A stretch of 64,000 nucleotides of DNA, from NCBI GenBank assembly GCA_905250115.1, contig CAJNOI010000208.1, forward strand, positions 81,073 to 145,072, written 5' to 3'. This document shows positions 54,248-64,000 of this stretch, in pieces. The translations under genes and the position numbers were made by a program. The stretch is from Adineta steineri (taxonomy: Eukaryota; Rotifera; Eurotatoria; Adinetida; Adinetidae). Position 1 is the stretch's first letter. Each line of letters opens with the position of its first letter. The notes under the pieces are model-generated. The model was not told the DNA's origin, ran no database searches, and saw only the letters and a program-made list of their open reading frames with translations.

Positions 54248-57200
54248 ATCATCTATTGATACAAAATTGATATAAGAATTTTAGAGATCTCATCGTCAGT
54301 GTATATTTAAGGTCGAATTAAATCGATAATATCAGCAGCAATCATACTCTTTGTCATAATGAATGTTAGGATTTCGTTTCCTTAGTATCAATTGCATTTG
54401 TAAAGGTCGAACGAGAGATATGTTTTTCTTATTTCTATTTCTATTAATTTTCTATCTTTTATTCAATTTAATAGAATAGTGGTTGAATGGTAAAGATTGT
54501 TATGTTTATTGTAAGATTAATATCATTCTGATCGTTAAGTGTTAATCTTCTTAATAGAAAAAAAAGTGTGATATGACAATTAAATGAAGACAGGGAGTAT
54601 GTATATCATCTGATTTTCTACAGTAAAATCGAAGTTATATGAAAAAGATTTTTAATATAAATTGCAAAGATGTATTTCATAAAAATTTTTTCATATTTTT
54701 AATCTTGATTTAATCGTATTTGTTCAAAAGCAATAGTTAGAAAATAGAAATTTTGTTCATCGTATCTATAAAAAGAGGTTTCTAGTTTGAATCAATTAAA
54801 TATAAAATAATTCTTTTTCTTTTTTCATCATTATGATTCAGAGAATTGAAAACAATAGAATTTGTGAAGATTTGAAATTGTTTCATATTGAAAAATTTGA
54901 AAATAAATTCGAAAAATGGAAATTGCCGATTTTATATGAGACATATATCATTCTTACATTTTCTCAATGTAGATTAAAGTGAAAAAAATATCTCAGATAG
55001 AGTTTATCAATTGAAAAACATATTTGATCGTTTTCAACTATGATTATATTTATAATAAGAAAAGTTTAGTAGTAGAGAAAGAATGGCAAATAAAATTGAT
55101 TAGACAATTTTATACGGTAATCATTGAGATTCAAAAATCTTTAATCACATAATATTCTATGTTAAAATATTATAGTAAGATAAACATATTAAGAAATCTT
55201 CTTAATACAAATAAACTGATTGTTTTATGCAAACGATTTTTTCTAAATAACAGTGATGTCCGCAGAATTATTTTTAATCAAGACTAGAATACATGCTTTC
55301 TCTTATAAATAGTTGAAATTAATTAGTTTCATATTGTTAAAATGTTTTGTCATTACTTCATGAAAATTTAACAAAACTATTATAATGATATCGTTTTTTG
55401 TGAAATAATCGAAGTCATATGAGATTATTTTCATGGAAACTTGTTAGAATAATTATTTAAATAATTTTATTTGCTCAGTAATAATATTTTGAATAAAAAG
55501 AGAAATGATTTCAATTTGACATTGTTTCTCTCACTATGTAAAGATTAATCGACAGTGGATTGTTGCGTGAATATATAACAGAACTTTGAGATAAATCTAA
55601 TTTATTTATCATAAATATGATTTTTTTTCCATTGTATTTACGTCCAGCTACGATATTTTTATTATAATTACGTGTGACTGCGTCGCAATTACGTGTATAT
55701 GACAGTACGATCGTAATAAGCCTTATTCAACATTCGTGTTGTTATTGAACACGAATATGTATACATGTTCATAGTGAACAAACCTCGCTTTTTTATCGCA
55801 ATAGAATACGTGGAAACGGTTGAGTGGTTTTGTTTTAAAAAATATTTAACTTTTTTTTTATATTATTTTATCTCTTTTAGAAAAATTAATTGAATTTTGT
55901 TGTAGAAAATTTTGTTCAATATTATGTTAAATGTGTAAGAGAAAGTTTTTCAATAATGTTCTCTTTATATTTTGGTAGAGAAACTGAAATGATTTAGTTA
56001 TGTTCTTTATAATTATGACAATTGTTCAAATAATGAATAAAATATATATTAGAAATATCTCCGGTGATTTATGTAAGTTTTTAATAATTTCTTTCTTCAG
56101 TTTGAAAATTTTCATTGAAAATATATTTGTAACAATATTCAATTTTTTTTTATTTAACAATTCATGAAAAAAACTCAACTAAGTGAAAAGACTTTCTTAT
56201 GTTAATCCAATTAATAATCCATTTGTCTCTTTTATTTTAAATAGAATTTAGAATTAGTTTATTGTATATAACATATTTTAATCAAAATCTTATATTATCG
56301 CGAAGAATTCAAAATAGAAATTTTTTAACAAATTCGAATTGTATATAAAAGCACTTTCTTTTACTTTTTTCTTAGGCAAGTAATCACATGCAATGTGTCA
56401 TCTACTCTGTATTCGGTATTTTGAGTCTTCTATTCTATAACATGATGTTTCTTGTTGAAATATTAAGGATAAAAAGATTTATCAAAGTCAGAATAGCAAG
56501 TTTGAATTTCTTTGCCACCACATGACTCGTTTCCTTTGATTCTTGTTTATTTTTTATTTTATAACAATCAGTGCGACGTCTGAAAATTTTCTACGCAAAT
56601 CGTTGTATTTCTTTGAGCTTGTAATGAGCGAGTTTGACTTGTGAATTGTTGCCTATTGCATAGTTTTCCTTATATATTATATAGCAATTCACAATTCAAC
56701 TAATCGTCAGTTACTTTTCTTTGTAGGAACTTGTGGATTCGAAAGATTGTTTTCATTTAATGAGTCAACGCTCTCTTCTCTATTGACTTCTTCTAGCGAC
56801 ATGTTAATTATTAAAAAATTTTCATTGGTTTTTACACGAGAGAGCTGAAGAGATACGAATACGAGACAAAAATATAGATATTTCGTTCTGTTACCTCTCA
56901 TATACTGTATACTGTACATTAGAGGACGAAAAAATAACTTGAGTCATTATTGAGGTAGACACGATATTCGATTCGCTATCTTATTCGAAGGTAAAAAGAG
57001 AATGGAGAGAAATCAATAGAGCAGAAAAGAAAATGAGTAAGTAGATTTATTAGAAGTTAAATAACTAGATGAAAAAAATAAGAGAAAAAATCAAATTACT
57101 TCATTAGATATGAAACGTTGATAAAAAAAAGAAAAAACATTGTAATAGTATAAAGTCATGCTTGAAAATAATCTATTAAATATATTAATAATAATGGTTG

Positions 57201-58110
57201 ACATAGATTTAAAATTTCTTTTAATTAAAAACAAAATTTCCATTGAATTGTTATTTTTGTTACTTTAAATAGAGTTTGTTTTAATGAATTTAATCTTATT
57301 TGACTGGGCTAATTTAATTTAATTTAATTATTCCCTTTTTTTAATAAATCAGTTCTCTATCTAAAAATTTTTATTTTGAAATAAAATCAAATCTATTAAA
57401 AGACTTTTATCCCTAAAATAATTGTGATCATTAATTTGTATTTAAATATGCATCTTCAGTCATTTTTTTTAAATGAAGTATTTTTAGTTTCTTTTTACAT
57501 TTAAATCTTGACGTTTATGATAAATTAGATGAATTAACATGATATGAATACTTTTTTTATTCAAGGTAAAAAAACAAATAAATATTATGAAGAAAAAAGA
57601 AGCATGTCTTTTTTTCTTCTATTATTTCGTATTTGTTCGTATAAGGTATATGAGAAAAAACAAAAATTTATCCAATATTCTCGATCAAAATAAAAAAAAG
57701 GCGAAATTATCTTTTTGACGTCATCACACGAACAGATAAAAATATCATTTGATATATAATTAAGTAACGTTATACATGAAAAATGTACTTTTAGAAGAAA
57801 AAAAATGATATTTTCATGAATTTTAAATTCATTTATTATTGAATTTATTTTAATTGAAGGTCTGTCAATATAATAATTTTGAATTTCATCATTATTTCTG
57901 ATTTTTCTATTAAAAATTAATAAAATGTTAAAGTAAACAATTTTGACCTATTTTATTCAAATAAAAATGTCACATAACCTTGATTCCCACGTATCAATCT
58001 ATATTATAATAAAAGGATAAAAAAAAACATCGTCTAATAAATACATTTGATTATCGATAATTAGAAAGTAAGAAAAAAGTACTTGTTTTTCTATTGATTT
58101 TAAATAAAAA
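54248..58110. other. Long AT-rich gene desert
   Basis: About 3.9 kb. It contains copy 2 of a dispersed repeat (56388-56547) and a 70-codon minus frame at 56707-56919 whose last 31 residues (M-S-L-E-E-V-N-R-E-E-S) look protein-like but match nothing known. Near 55630-55700 is ACGTCCAGCTACG and two ATTACGTGT words. Otherwise nothing recognised. Confidence 0.4.
56388..56547 (+). repeat. Dispersed repeat, copy 2
   Basis: Partner of 6243-6382 in the same orientation, about 50 kb away: CATGCAATGTGTCATCTACT, then TTTCTTGTTGAAAT, then TTGCCACCACATGACTCG and CTTTGATTCTTGTT. The match continues over the whole length with one indel. Confidence 0.45.
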
Positions 58111-60186
58111 ATGTCTACTCAATCATCTGATATTCCAACAATTGAAATAAAAGATAATGATATGAAAGATTTATTAAAATATCTTTATCAAAATGAATCA
58201 TTATTAAAAGAAAATGGTGCAATAAAATTAATTCCAACATCAAATTTTAAAAATCTATTAAAAAAAACACCAATAAATATTCCATTATGTTCAACTATTC
58301 AACAAGTTAAACAAATTGATAAGGAAAATTTAGTTTATTCAATAAAAACAAATAAAATTAATGAAAATAAAGAAATTCCAAAAGAAAATATTTTAATAAA
58401 TGATGAAATGTTTTGGTTATTATTACCAAATGGTTCAAATACACAAAATATCTCAAGTATTTCAATAATTAATTCACAAACATTATTTTTAAAACGTGTT
58501 CAACGTGATCAATTTGATTTTCATCAATTACCTTTTAAATCACTTTTAAAATTATCTGGAAAAAAATTTTGTAATCAATATTCATCGACATTAATCAAAG
58601 CACATGGATCTGCTACGATATTTCCTTTATCGTCAAATAAACAAAATCTTTATCAATTAAATTATCATCATGAAGGTGGTATTCGATATTGGTATATAAT
58701 TCCATCAGAAGAAAGGAAGAAATTTGAAATTTTATTTCAAGAAAATAATCCATCAATTTGTATTGAACATAATGAAATTATAATTGATCCATTATTATTT
58801 CAGAAATATGAAATAAAATATAAAAGAGTAATTCAAAATTCAGGTGAAATTCTTATTTTATCAGCAGGAATTCTTTCACAAGGCTTTACTCAAGATAAAA
58901 CTATATGTGAAGCAATTCATTTTGCTTTACCTAATTATTTTTATGATCAATTGAATAAAAATTCATCTTTATGTCATTGTATGTTATCTTCGAATTTCAA
59001 TAATGATGAATCAATTGATTTCAATTTGTATAATGATGAAAATATACAAGGATATATTCAAAAATATCTTCAACCCAATACGCATCAAAGTATTTTCTTT
59101 TGATTTAAGAATATTTTTAAAAAAATTATTCATTTATTTAGATGAAGATTCTCAATTAGACAAAGATACATCATTTCTTACTAATATTAATGAGTAAGTT
59201 TCTATTTGTAAGATTGATGTAAATAAATAAATAAATAAATTGAATTTTTAGAGAAGATTTTTTAATGGATATTTGTGATGGATCAACGAAATTTCCACAA
59301 ATTCATACTGAAACTGATTTTAATGAATTATTTTCATCAGAAGATTTTCCTAATGATATTTTTATGAATACTAATGAGTCTGTGTCTTTAACTTCTGAAC
59401 AAGTATTAAATATTCTTGATATACCATCATCATCATTTAATGACCAATCAATAAATAAACAAATTGGTTCAAAAAATAATAAATTTTCAGTAAGTTTATT
59501 CAGTTTAATTATTCTTTTATATTTAAAATATGATTAATAAATAGAGAATAACAAATGATAATGAATTTATAATAAAACGAAACAATAATCAATGTGAAAT
59601 AGATGTCAAGAAAATCTTACACTTATCAAATTTAAAAAAACAAATAACAAAAACTGATCTTCAATTTTATTTTATTGGTTCAACAAAAATTATTTTAAAA
59701 CAAAGTCGATTACCACCGTATTCTAATTATGCATTTATATTTCATCGTACAAATCCTCAAGCTGAATATAATCGAAAACGAGCAATTAGTTCTTTACGGT
59801 TTGGATCAAATTGTCAAATAGAATTTGTTAAAAATCTTGAGGAACTTTCAAATGAAAATAAAGTTAATGAAAACTGGAATATTGTTATTAAACAAATACC
59901 TGAAAATGTTACTGAAAATGATTTAAAAAATTTATTTTTTAATTCTAATCAAATAAAATATATTCCAGCAAGAATTGTTCAAACATCAAATACAAATCAG
60001 AAAACTTTATATGGGTAAACATTTATATTTAACATATTTTATTTTTCATTTTCTTTATGATTTAGATATGCATTTTTATCTTTTACAAATACTGAACAAG
60101 CTGATCAAGTTATGAATAATGCTTGTCAATATCAAATAAATAATCAACCATTGATCTTATCTTACTATAGAAACATAGAAAAATAA
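58111..60186 (+). CDS. JmjC-like (metal ligands lost) plus two RRM-like domains, five exons
   Basis: Exons are 58111-59089, 59142-59193, 59252-59489, 59545-60014 and 60066-60186; introns of 51 to 58 nt; 619 residues. Residues 95-280 align with the JmjC fold of KDM4-type demethylases: L-Y-Q-L-N-Y at 180-185, W-Y-I-I-P near 194-198 (family W-Y-A-I-P), a Q-x-x-G-E block at 242-246 and E-A-I-H-F-A at 267-272. At the two places for Fe(II) ligands the family has F-H-T-E-D and G-Y-H-A-G-F; here they read F-P-L-S-S and G-I-L-S-Q-G-F, so all ligands seem lost. Residues 460-520 look like an RRM (L-Q-F-Y-F-I-G; Y-A-F-I-F). Residues 534-615 are a clear RRM with RNP2 N-I-V-I-K-Q-I-P and RNP1 Y-G-Y-A-F-L-S-F. 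Probably nuclear and RNA-binding. Residues 283-420 are acidic and disordered. Confidence 0.85.
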
Positions 60187-61728
60187 CAAACAATCTTTTA
60201 TATAGTTTTTTTCTATGTTATGTTATTACAGTCAATTGCTATAAATATTTTTTGAAAAAATAAATTAAAAGAATATTCAATCTTAATAAAGAATATTCGA
60301 GATAATTAAAAAGAAAGATATCGACTTAATATCTTATTGTTTTGCTTGATATTTGATTGAAACATATTTTAGAAATTTAAAACAGAGAGATGTGCAAAGT
60401 ATGAGTTTTTGTTTGATTTCGTCTATTCAGAATAAATAATCTATCCAAATGCATTGGTGAATATAAAAGCTGTCTATTCGAGATGATACGAAACAAAGTA
60501 TTTGATATCTTATTGCATATAAAATTGATCTATTTCAACATGATGATTATCTAACATATTTTGTCGATTGCTCTTTCGAAACAATGACCTTTAAATAAAG
60601 AGACATCCCATTTAGACGGAAAATCGGTAATAGAACGGGTAGTATATGAAAATTACATTTTTAAATAAAAAAAACTATTTCTTCGTCACATCGAAATGAC
60701 ATAATTAACGCGTTTTGCTAGATAAAAAAATGATAAAAAGTAGGGAATGAACTAGTTCGCATATGAGACACTAAATAGATGACTCGTTCAAAAGTATTGC
60801 CGTGATATTTATATCTTGATCAATTTTAAGAAACTTAACATGTCCAGAATGATTTCATTTTTTTTTCGAATATCAGACCTGTCGATACTGTTAAGCTTTC
60901 TGTTAAACCATGAGACTAATATGTTCTTGTGGAAGCTCATATTCTAAGCAGTAAATTTACAATTCGATTTCTTATTTAAAAAAAATTATTTTCGTAGGAA
61001 ATGGACGTCAGATTTATGATTGTGCGGATATTAACATCAGTTCTTCATTCTTTTGATGTGTATCCTTTAGTTCGTATCCTTATACAGTCTCTCTCTTCAA
61101 TATGTCCTTTGATAGTGTTCTTATTTTATCATTCTTATTATTCTGTTATGGCTCCTTTATCGATATACACGATATATCCTTGTTAGACTAGTACATATAT
61201 TTTCATCGTATATGGTGAGTGTAGGCTGCATTTCCATCTTATATCTTTCATAAAACTACAGCCACACAGTTGATGCATCATCACCACCATCTCTGCAGTC
61301 TTCTCTCTCATTCATTTTTCGTTACAATAATCAATATTAAAAACTACATCTGATAGTCTACTTAGAACTGATGAATTGTTTTTGATGATCTTTTATCACG
61401 TCTCAAAGAATTAACCAACTCGTTCAAGCTGGTTATAACTTTCATTTTGATTTGCTTTTACTAAGTAATAATGAATATGAATGGCAAGAATACTAAAATC
61501 AAGAGTTTTTTTTACAAAAATTACACCCTTTTGAAGAAGAAAATAATTATAATAAAATATATAAGCATATAAACAACAAAAACCATAGACAGTAAATATT
61601 CCCTCTACTGAAAGGAGGGTATTACGCAGAATGAGCAAACTTCGTTCGTTCGTGAATTCGTAAATTCGTCCGTCCGTTCGCTCTGTCTGATTGGTTGATT
61701 TAAAGTTCTAATTCTTTCGTGCTATAAG
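60187..61728. other. Intergenic region
   Basis: About 1.5 kb after the JmjC/RRM gene, AT-rich at first. A GGTGAGTGTAGG/ACAGCCACAC weak pair lies near 61213-61267, and a CGTTCGTTCGTG ... CGTCCGTCCGTTCGC block at 61643-61681 leads into the repeat zone. Frames at 61001-61186 and 61411-61638 look random. Confidence 0.4.
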
Positions 61729-62040
61729 GGTTGACCAAAGGGTAATTGGGGCCGGGGAACTCGAATCTGATGTTAGTTTTTTACAAAAATTTTTTTAGTA
61801 ATATTTTTTTACAGAGGACCATTTTTTTACAAAAAGTGTTTTCCATAAAGTTTGATCAAAGGTAATCGGGGTCGAGGAGCTCGAATTTGAGATTAGTTTT
61901 TTAAAATTTTTTTAGGTATTAATGTTTTTAAACAATGGACTACTTTTTGTACAAAAAAACTTTTTCTTATAGAGTTTGATCAAAAGTAATCGGGTGGGGG
62001 AACATGAATCCGATGTTGGTTTTTTGAAAATTTAAGAGAT
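61729..62040. repeat. Tandem repeat, about 122 nt x 2.6
   Basis: Units start near 61729, 61850 and 61974, each with GTTTGATCAAA.GTAATCGGG (GTTGACCAAAGGGTAATTGG in the first), then GGGGAACTCGAATCTGATGT-like sequence, TTAGTTTTTT and a long T-rich half. The third unit is cut short. GC is higher in the first 40 nt of each unit than in the rest of the window. Confidence 0.72.
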
Positions 62041-63220
62041 TTAGTAATGGTTACATCATAGAAACTCTAGTTGAAGTAAGCGGAAGAAAAGTTAATAACT
62101 CAGTATCAGTTTTAATTAAAGATTTTTCCCTTGTTGACTACCACACGCCATGTCTTTCGATATAATTGTAGCAGAAAAATGTAAATAAAAGCGAGATATC
62201 TGATCACGACCCTGGTGTTTGATCTTCATCGGCATCATATATATAACTACCATTCCAAATATGCGAAGAACTATGCTAGACGAATATGATCTATGCGCAG
62301 CGATTTACAAAACAGTACTTCCTCGTTTTAGTCTCTTTTTAGGAATCGTATTACCAGAAGCTTATCGCGTTTTGTAGTGACACTGAAAGGAAACCAATTT
62401 ATTTCCCTCAAAAGTGAAGGATATAGTGAAGGTATCCATAAAAACGACTGGGTGTGGGTGGCCGACCGGAGGGAGGCCGACGAACGTTTAGACGTTAATT
62501 CGGAAAGTTAATACGATGTATAGACTTGAAAATTCGCAAGTAGCTTGAACGGTTTTGTCGCAGGAGCCTAACTGATATTCCTTCGAGAGTGAATCAGCCA
62601 GGTTATCATTTTCCTGAGAATAAAAGGGAGATTAAAATCTGTGCTGAAAGCCACACACTGTTATGTAAATTCTAGAAGTTTTTGATTACGAATCTAGTCA
62701 ATATGAGTGGCTTAGTTTTCATATGTAGAAATGATCATGTGACTGGTGAGAAAATAGAAAAAGATACTATGTATGTCAATGGCTGGTCGTGAGTGGCTGA
62801 CCAAAGGGCCGACGAACGCCGAGACGTTAGTTTGAGAGCTTAAAGTGCGTCAAATGAGTCATAGTGAAAGACTTTTTGAGAAGTGATCAAGTCATTCGAT
62901 TAATGAACCAAAACAAATTTTTATCTCATTACGAGGATGGTGATCGATCCGATCAAATCCTTTCAGTAGAGGGTCGGCGGCGATTGCGTCGCGTTACTTG
63001 TATTTTATCAAAATATATTCGTTTGCATATCTACTTGGAAGACAAGTCCAAATATTTTGTCATTCGCTTGTTCGTCTGAAATTATTGTCGCATTATAACA
63101 GACGGATAAATATATAAAGAAAAGATCGATCTGTACGATGTGGTCGATGATAAGCTATAATCAGCTGTTATGTTCTGCAAGAATAACTTATATTTTTTGA
63201 AAGAGATCCTAATTATATAT
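62041..63220. repeat. Repeat zone with a GGCCGACGAACG pair
   Basis: Two related blocks, at about 62456-62515 and 62786-62843, share GTGGC.GACC..AGG, then GGCCGACGAACG, GACGTTA and a TTAA end; spacing is about 330 nt. Between and after them lies sequence with a more even base composition than the rest of the window. A 71-codon frame at 62864-63079 (with R-R-R-L-R-R-V-T) is probably part of this repeat, not a gene. Likely a dispersed element or satellite-like DNA. Confidence 0.5.
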
Positions 63221-64000
63221 ACAGCGCATGTCCCTAATACGAACAGGAACTTTGACTTCCTTGATTGTTATTCATTTTTCTCAACCATTTTTGGTGATAA
63301 AAAAGTTATCTTTTCAGCTCCGAGTAAAGGAGCATCTTGCGCATCAAATGATGCAAAATTTCGCTAATTATCTCAAAAATTGATTGAGTAATTAGCGGTA
63401 TAATTTTGACAAGTGCTCTTGTTCGTATTAAGTAGCATGTTCTCAATAAGAACAATAAGCTAAAAAATGTTCCTAATACGAACATTCCATGTAAAATACA
63501 TGGAAAATTTAAAAAAACTACTAAAAACTATTTTTCGTGTCAGGACAAAAAAATTTTGATGTGGTTTTTTCACAAAAACTGTTCATCTTGGTATTTTACA
63601 TAAAAATCCAAAGGTTCAGATTTTTATTATTAATTATAGCTGAGTTATATCAGCTTTAAAATTGTTTTTTTCGTTCTTATTAGGATCACTGGTCTTAATT
63701 CGAACAACCAGCAAAAAAATGTTCCTAATAAGAACATTCCATGTAAAATGCATGGAAAATAAAAAAATTTTACTAAACGAGGTTTTTTAACCTCTACAAT
63801 AAAAAATTTCTTTTTGCGAGTGCATTAAAAAATGTTTCGTGACTCAAGTTAGAATAGAATCCAGCGGTTAAAGACAATCGATGATTCCGTTTGTCTGATA
63901 TGGAGAAAATTCGTATTTCTTTTTTTTTTTAAATTTTTTAATTAAAATTTTTATTTTATTTTTGATGAAATTTTTCATTGAATAATACTGAAACTTAATA
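63221..64000. repeat. Repeat with CTAATACGAAC and CCATGTAAAATACATGG palindrome, two copies
   Basis: Copies near 63462-63510 and 63713-63760 share AAAAAATGTTCCTAATA(C/A)GA followed by ACATTCCATGTAAAAT(A/G)C and ATGGAAAAT; spacing about 250 nt. Further single words (CCCTAATACGAACAGG near 63232; GTTCGTATTAAG near 63421; CGTTCTTATTAGG near 63672) show more decayed units in both orientations. CCATGTAAAATACATGG is a perfect-arm palindrome. The window ends inside this zone. Confidence 0.6.

Noticed and set aside
54140..54260. A stretch that first looked like phosphoglycerate mutase (S-R-H-A-D-I-F followed by a hydrophobic helix and V-F-I-G-F)
   Set aside because: Read in the neighbouring frame it gives K-W-I-D-E-S-G-D-Q-E-F-H-H-P-C, the C-terminal end of prolyl 4-hydroxylase alpha, and other blocks of that protein lie upstream in order.
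61001..61186. 61-codon hydrophobic frame
   Set aside because: Isolated and without recognisable domain; the length is expected by chance.
62864..63079. 71-codon frame with Arg-rich middle
   Set aside because: Lies in the GC-richer repeat zone; no family match and no neighbouring exon.
1..64000. tRNA, rRNA and CRISPR arrays
   Set aside because: I looked for T-loop-like GGTTCGAATCC words with cloverleaf partners, rRNA cores and regularly spaced direct repeats, and found none.

Overview
The window looks like a nuclear contig from a bdelloid rotifer or a close relative. I infer this from several signs: a very AT-rich genome; many introns of about 50 to 65 nt with GT..AG ends; a local expansion of divergent rhodopsin-type GPCRs; F-box/LRR genes; fungal- or bacterial-type transporters; and repeated short blocks of GTGTGGGTGTG, which resemble the TGTGGG telomere unit known from bdelloids. 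A 100-N assembly gap lies at 46267-46366. I saw no rRNA, tRNA, CRISPR array or complete autonomous transposon.

Layout. 0-22 kb: the 5' end of a NADAR-domain gene leaves the left edge, followed by five divergent 7TM receptor genes (2.6, 7.7, 9.6, 16.7 and 22.0 kb; three rebuilt across introns). Interleaved with them are a small beta-propeller-like protein, an unusual Atg8 with a poly-serine insertion and an exposed C-terminal glycine, a glycine-rich small protein and a TMEM45-family protein. 22-38 kb: a secreted beta-lactamase-type serine hydrolase, a decayed F-box/LRR gene, an APC-family transporter (6 exons), a TMEM272-like membrane protein (2 exons), a secreted thrombospondin type-1 protein with a Thr-rich linker (5 exons, none long enough to stand out as an ORF), alanine aminotransferase (9 exons) and a fungal-type DHA1 major facilitator (5 exons).

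38-64 kb is poorer in genes and richer in decay. It holds a 1.34-kb terminal-inverted-repeat element sitting in a broken multicopy gene, a small unknown two-exon gene, an ABM-domain protein, a LINE endonuclease scrap, a broken methyltransferase, a heavily decayed prolyl 4-hydroxylase alpha gene spread over about 3 kb, and then an intact 619-residue gene joining a JmjC-like domain without metal ligands to two RRM-like domains. The last 4 kb is a mosaic of repeats with higher GC.

The genes do not form one pathway. The strongest candidates for something new are: (1) the dead-JmjC plus RRM protein; (2) the Atg8 variant; (3) a recurring palindrome built on GTGGGTGTG, three copies of which lie at gene 3' ends, one exactly between the poly(A) signals of two convergent genes; and (4) the foldback element with an internal spliced ORF. 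All gene models here were made by eye from reading frame, splice sites and remembered family motifs; no database search was run.
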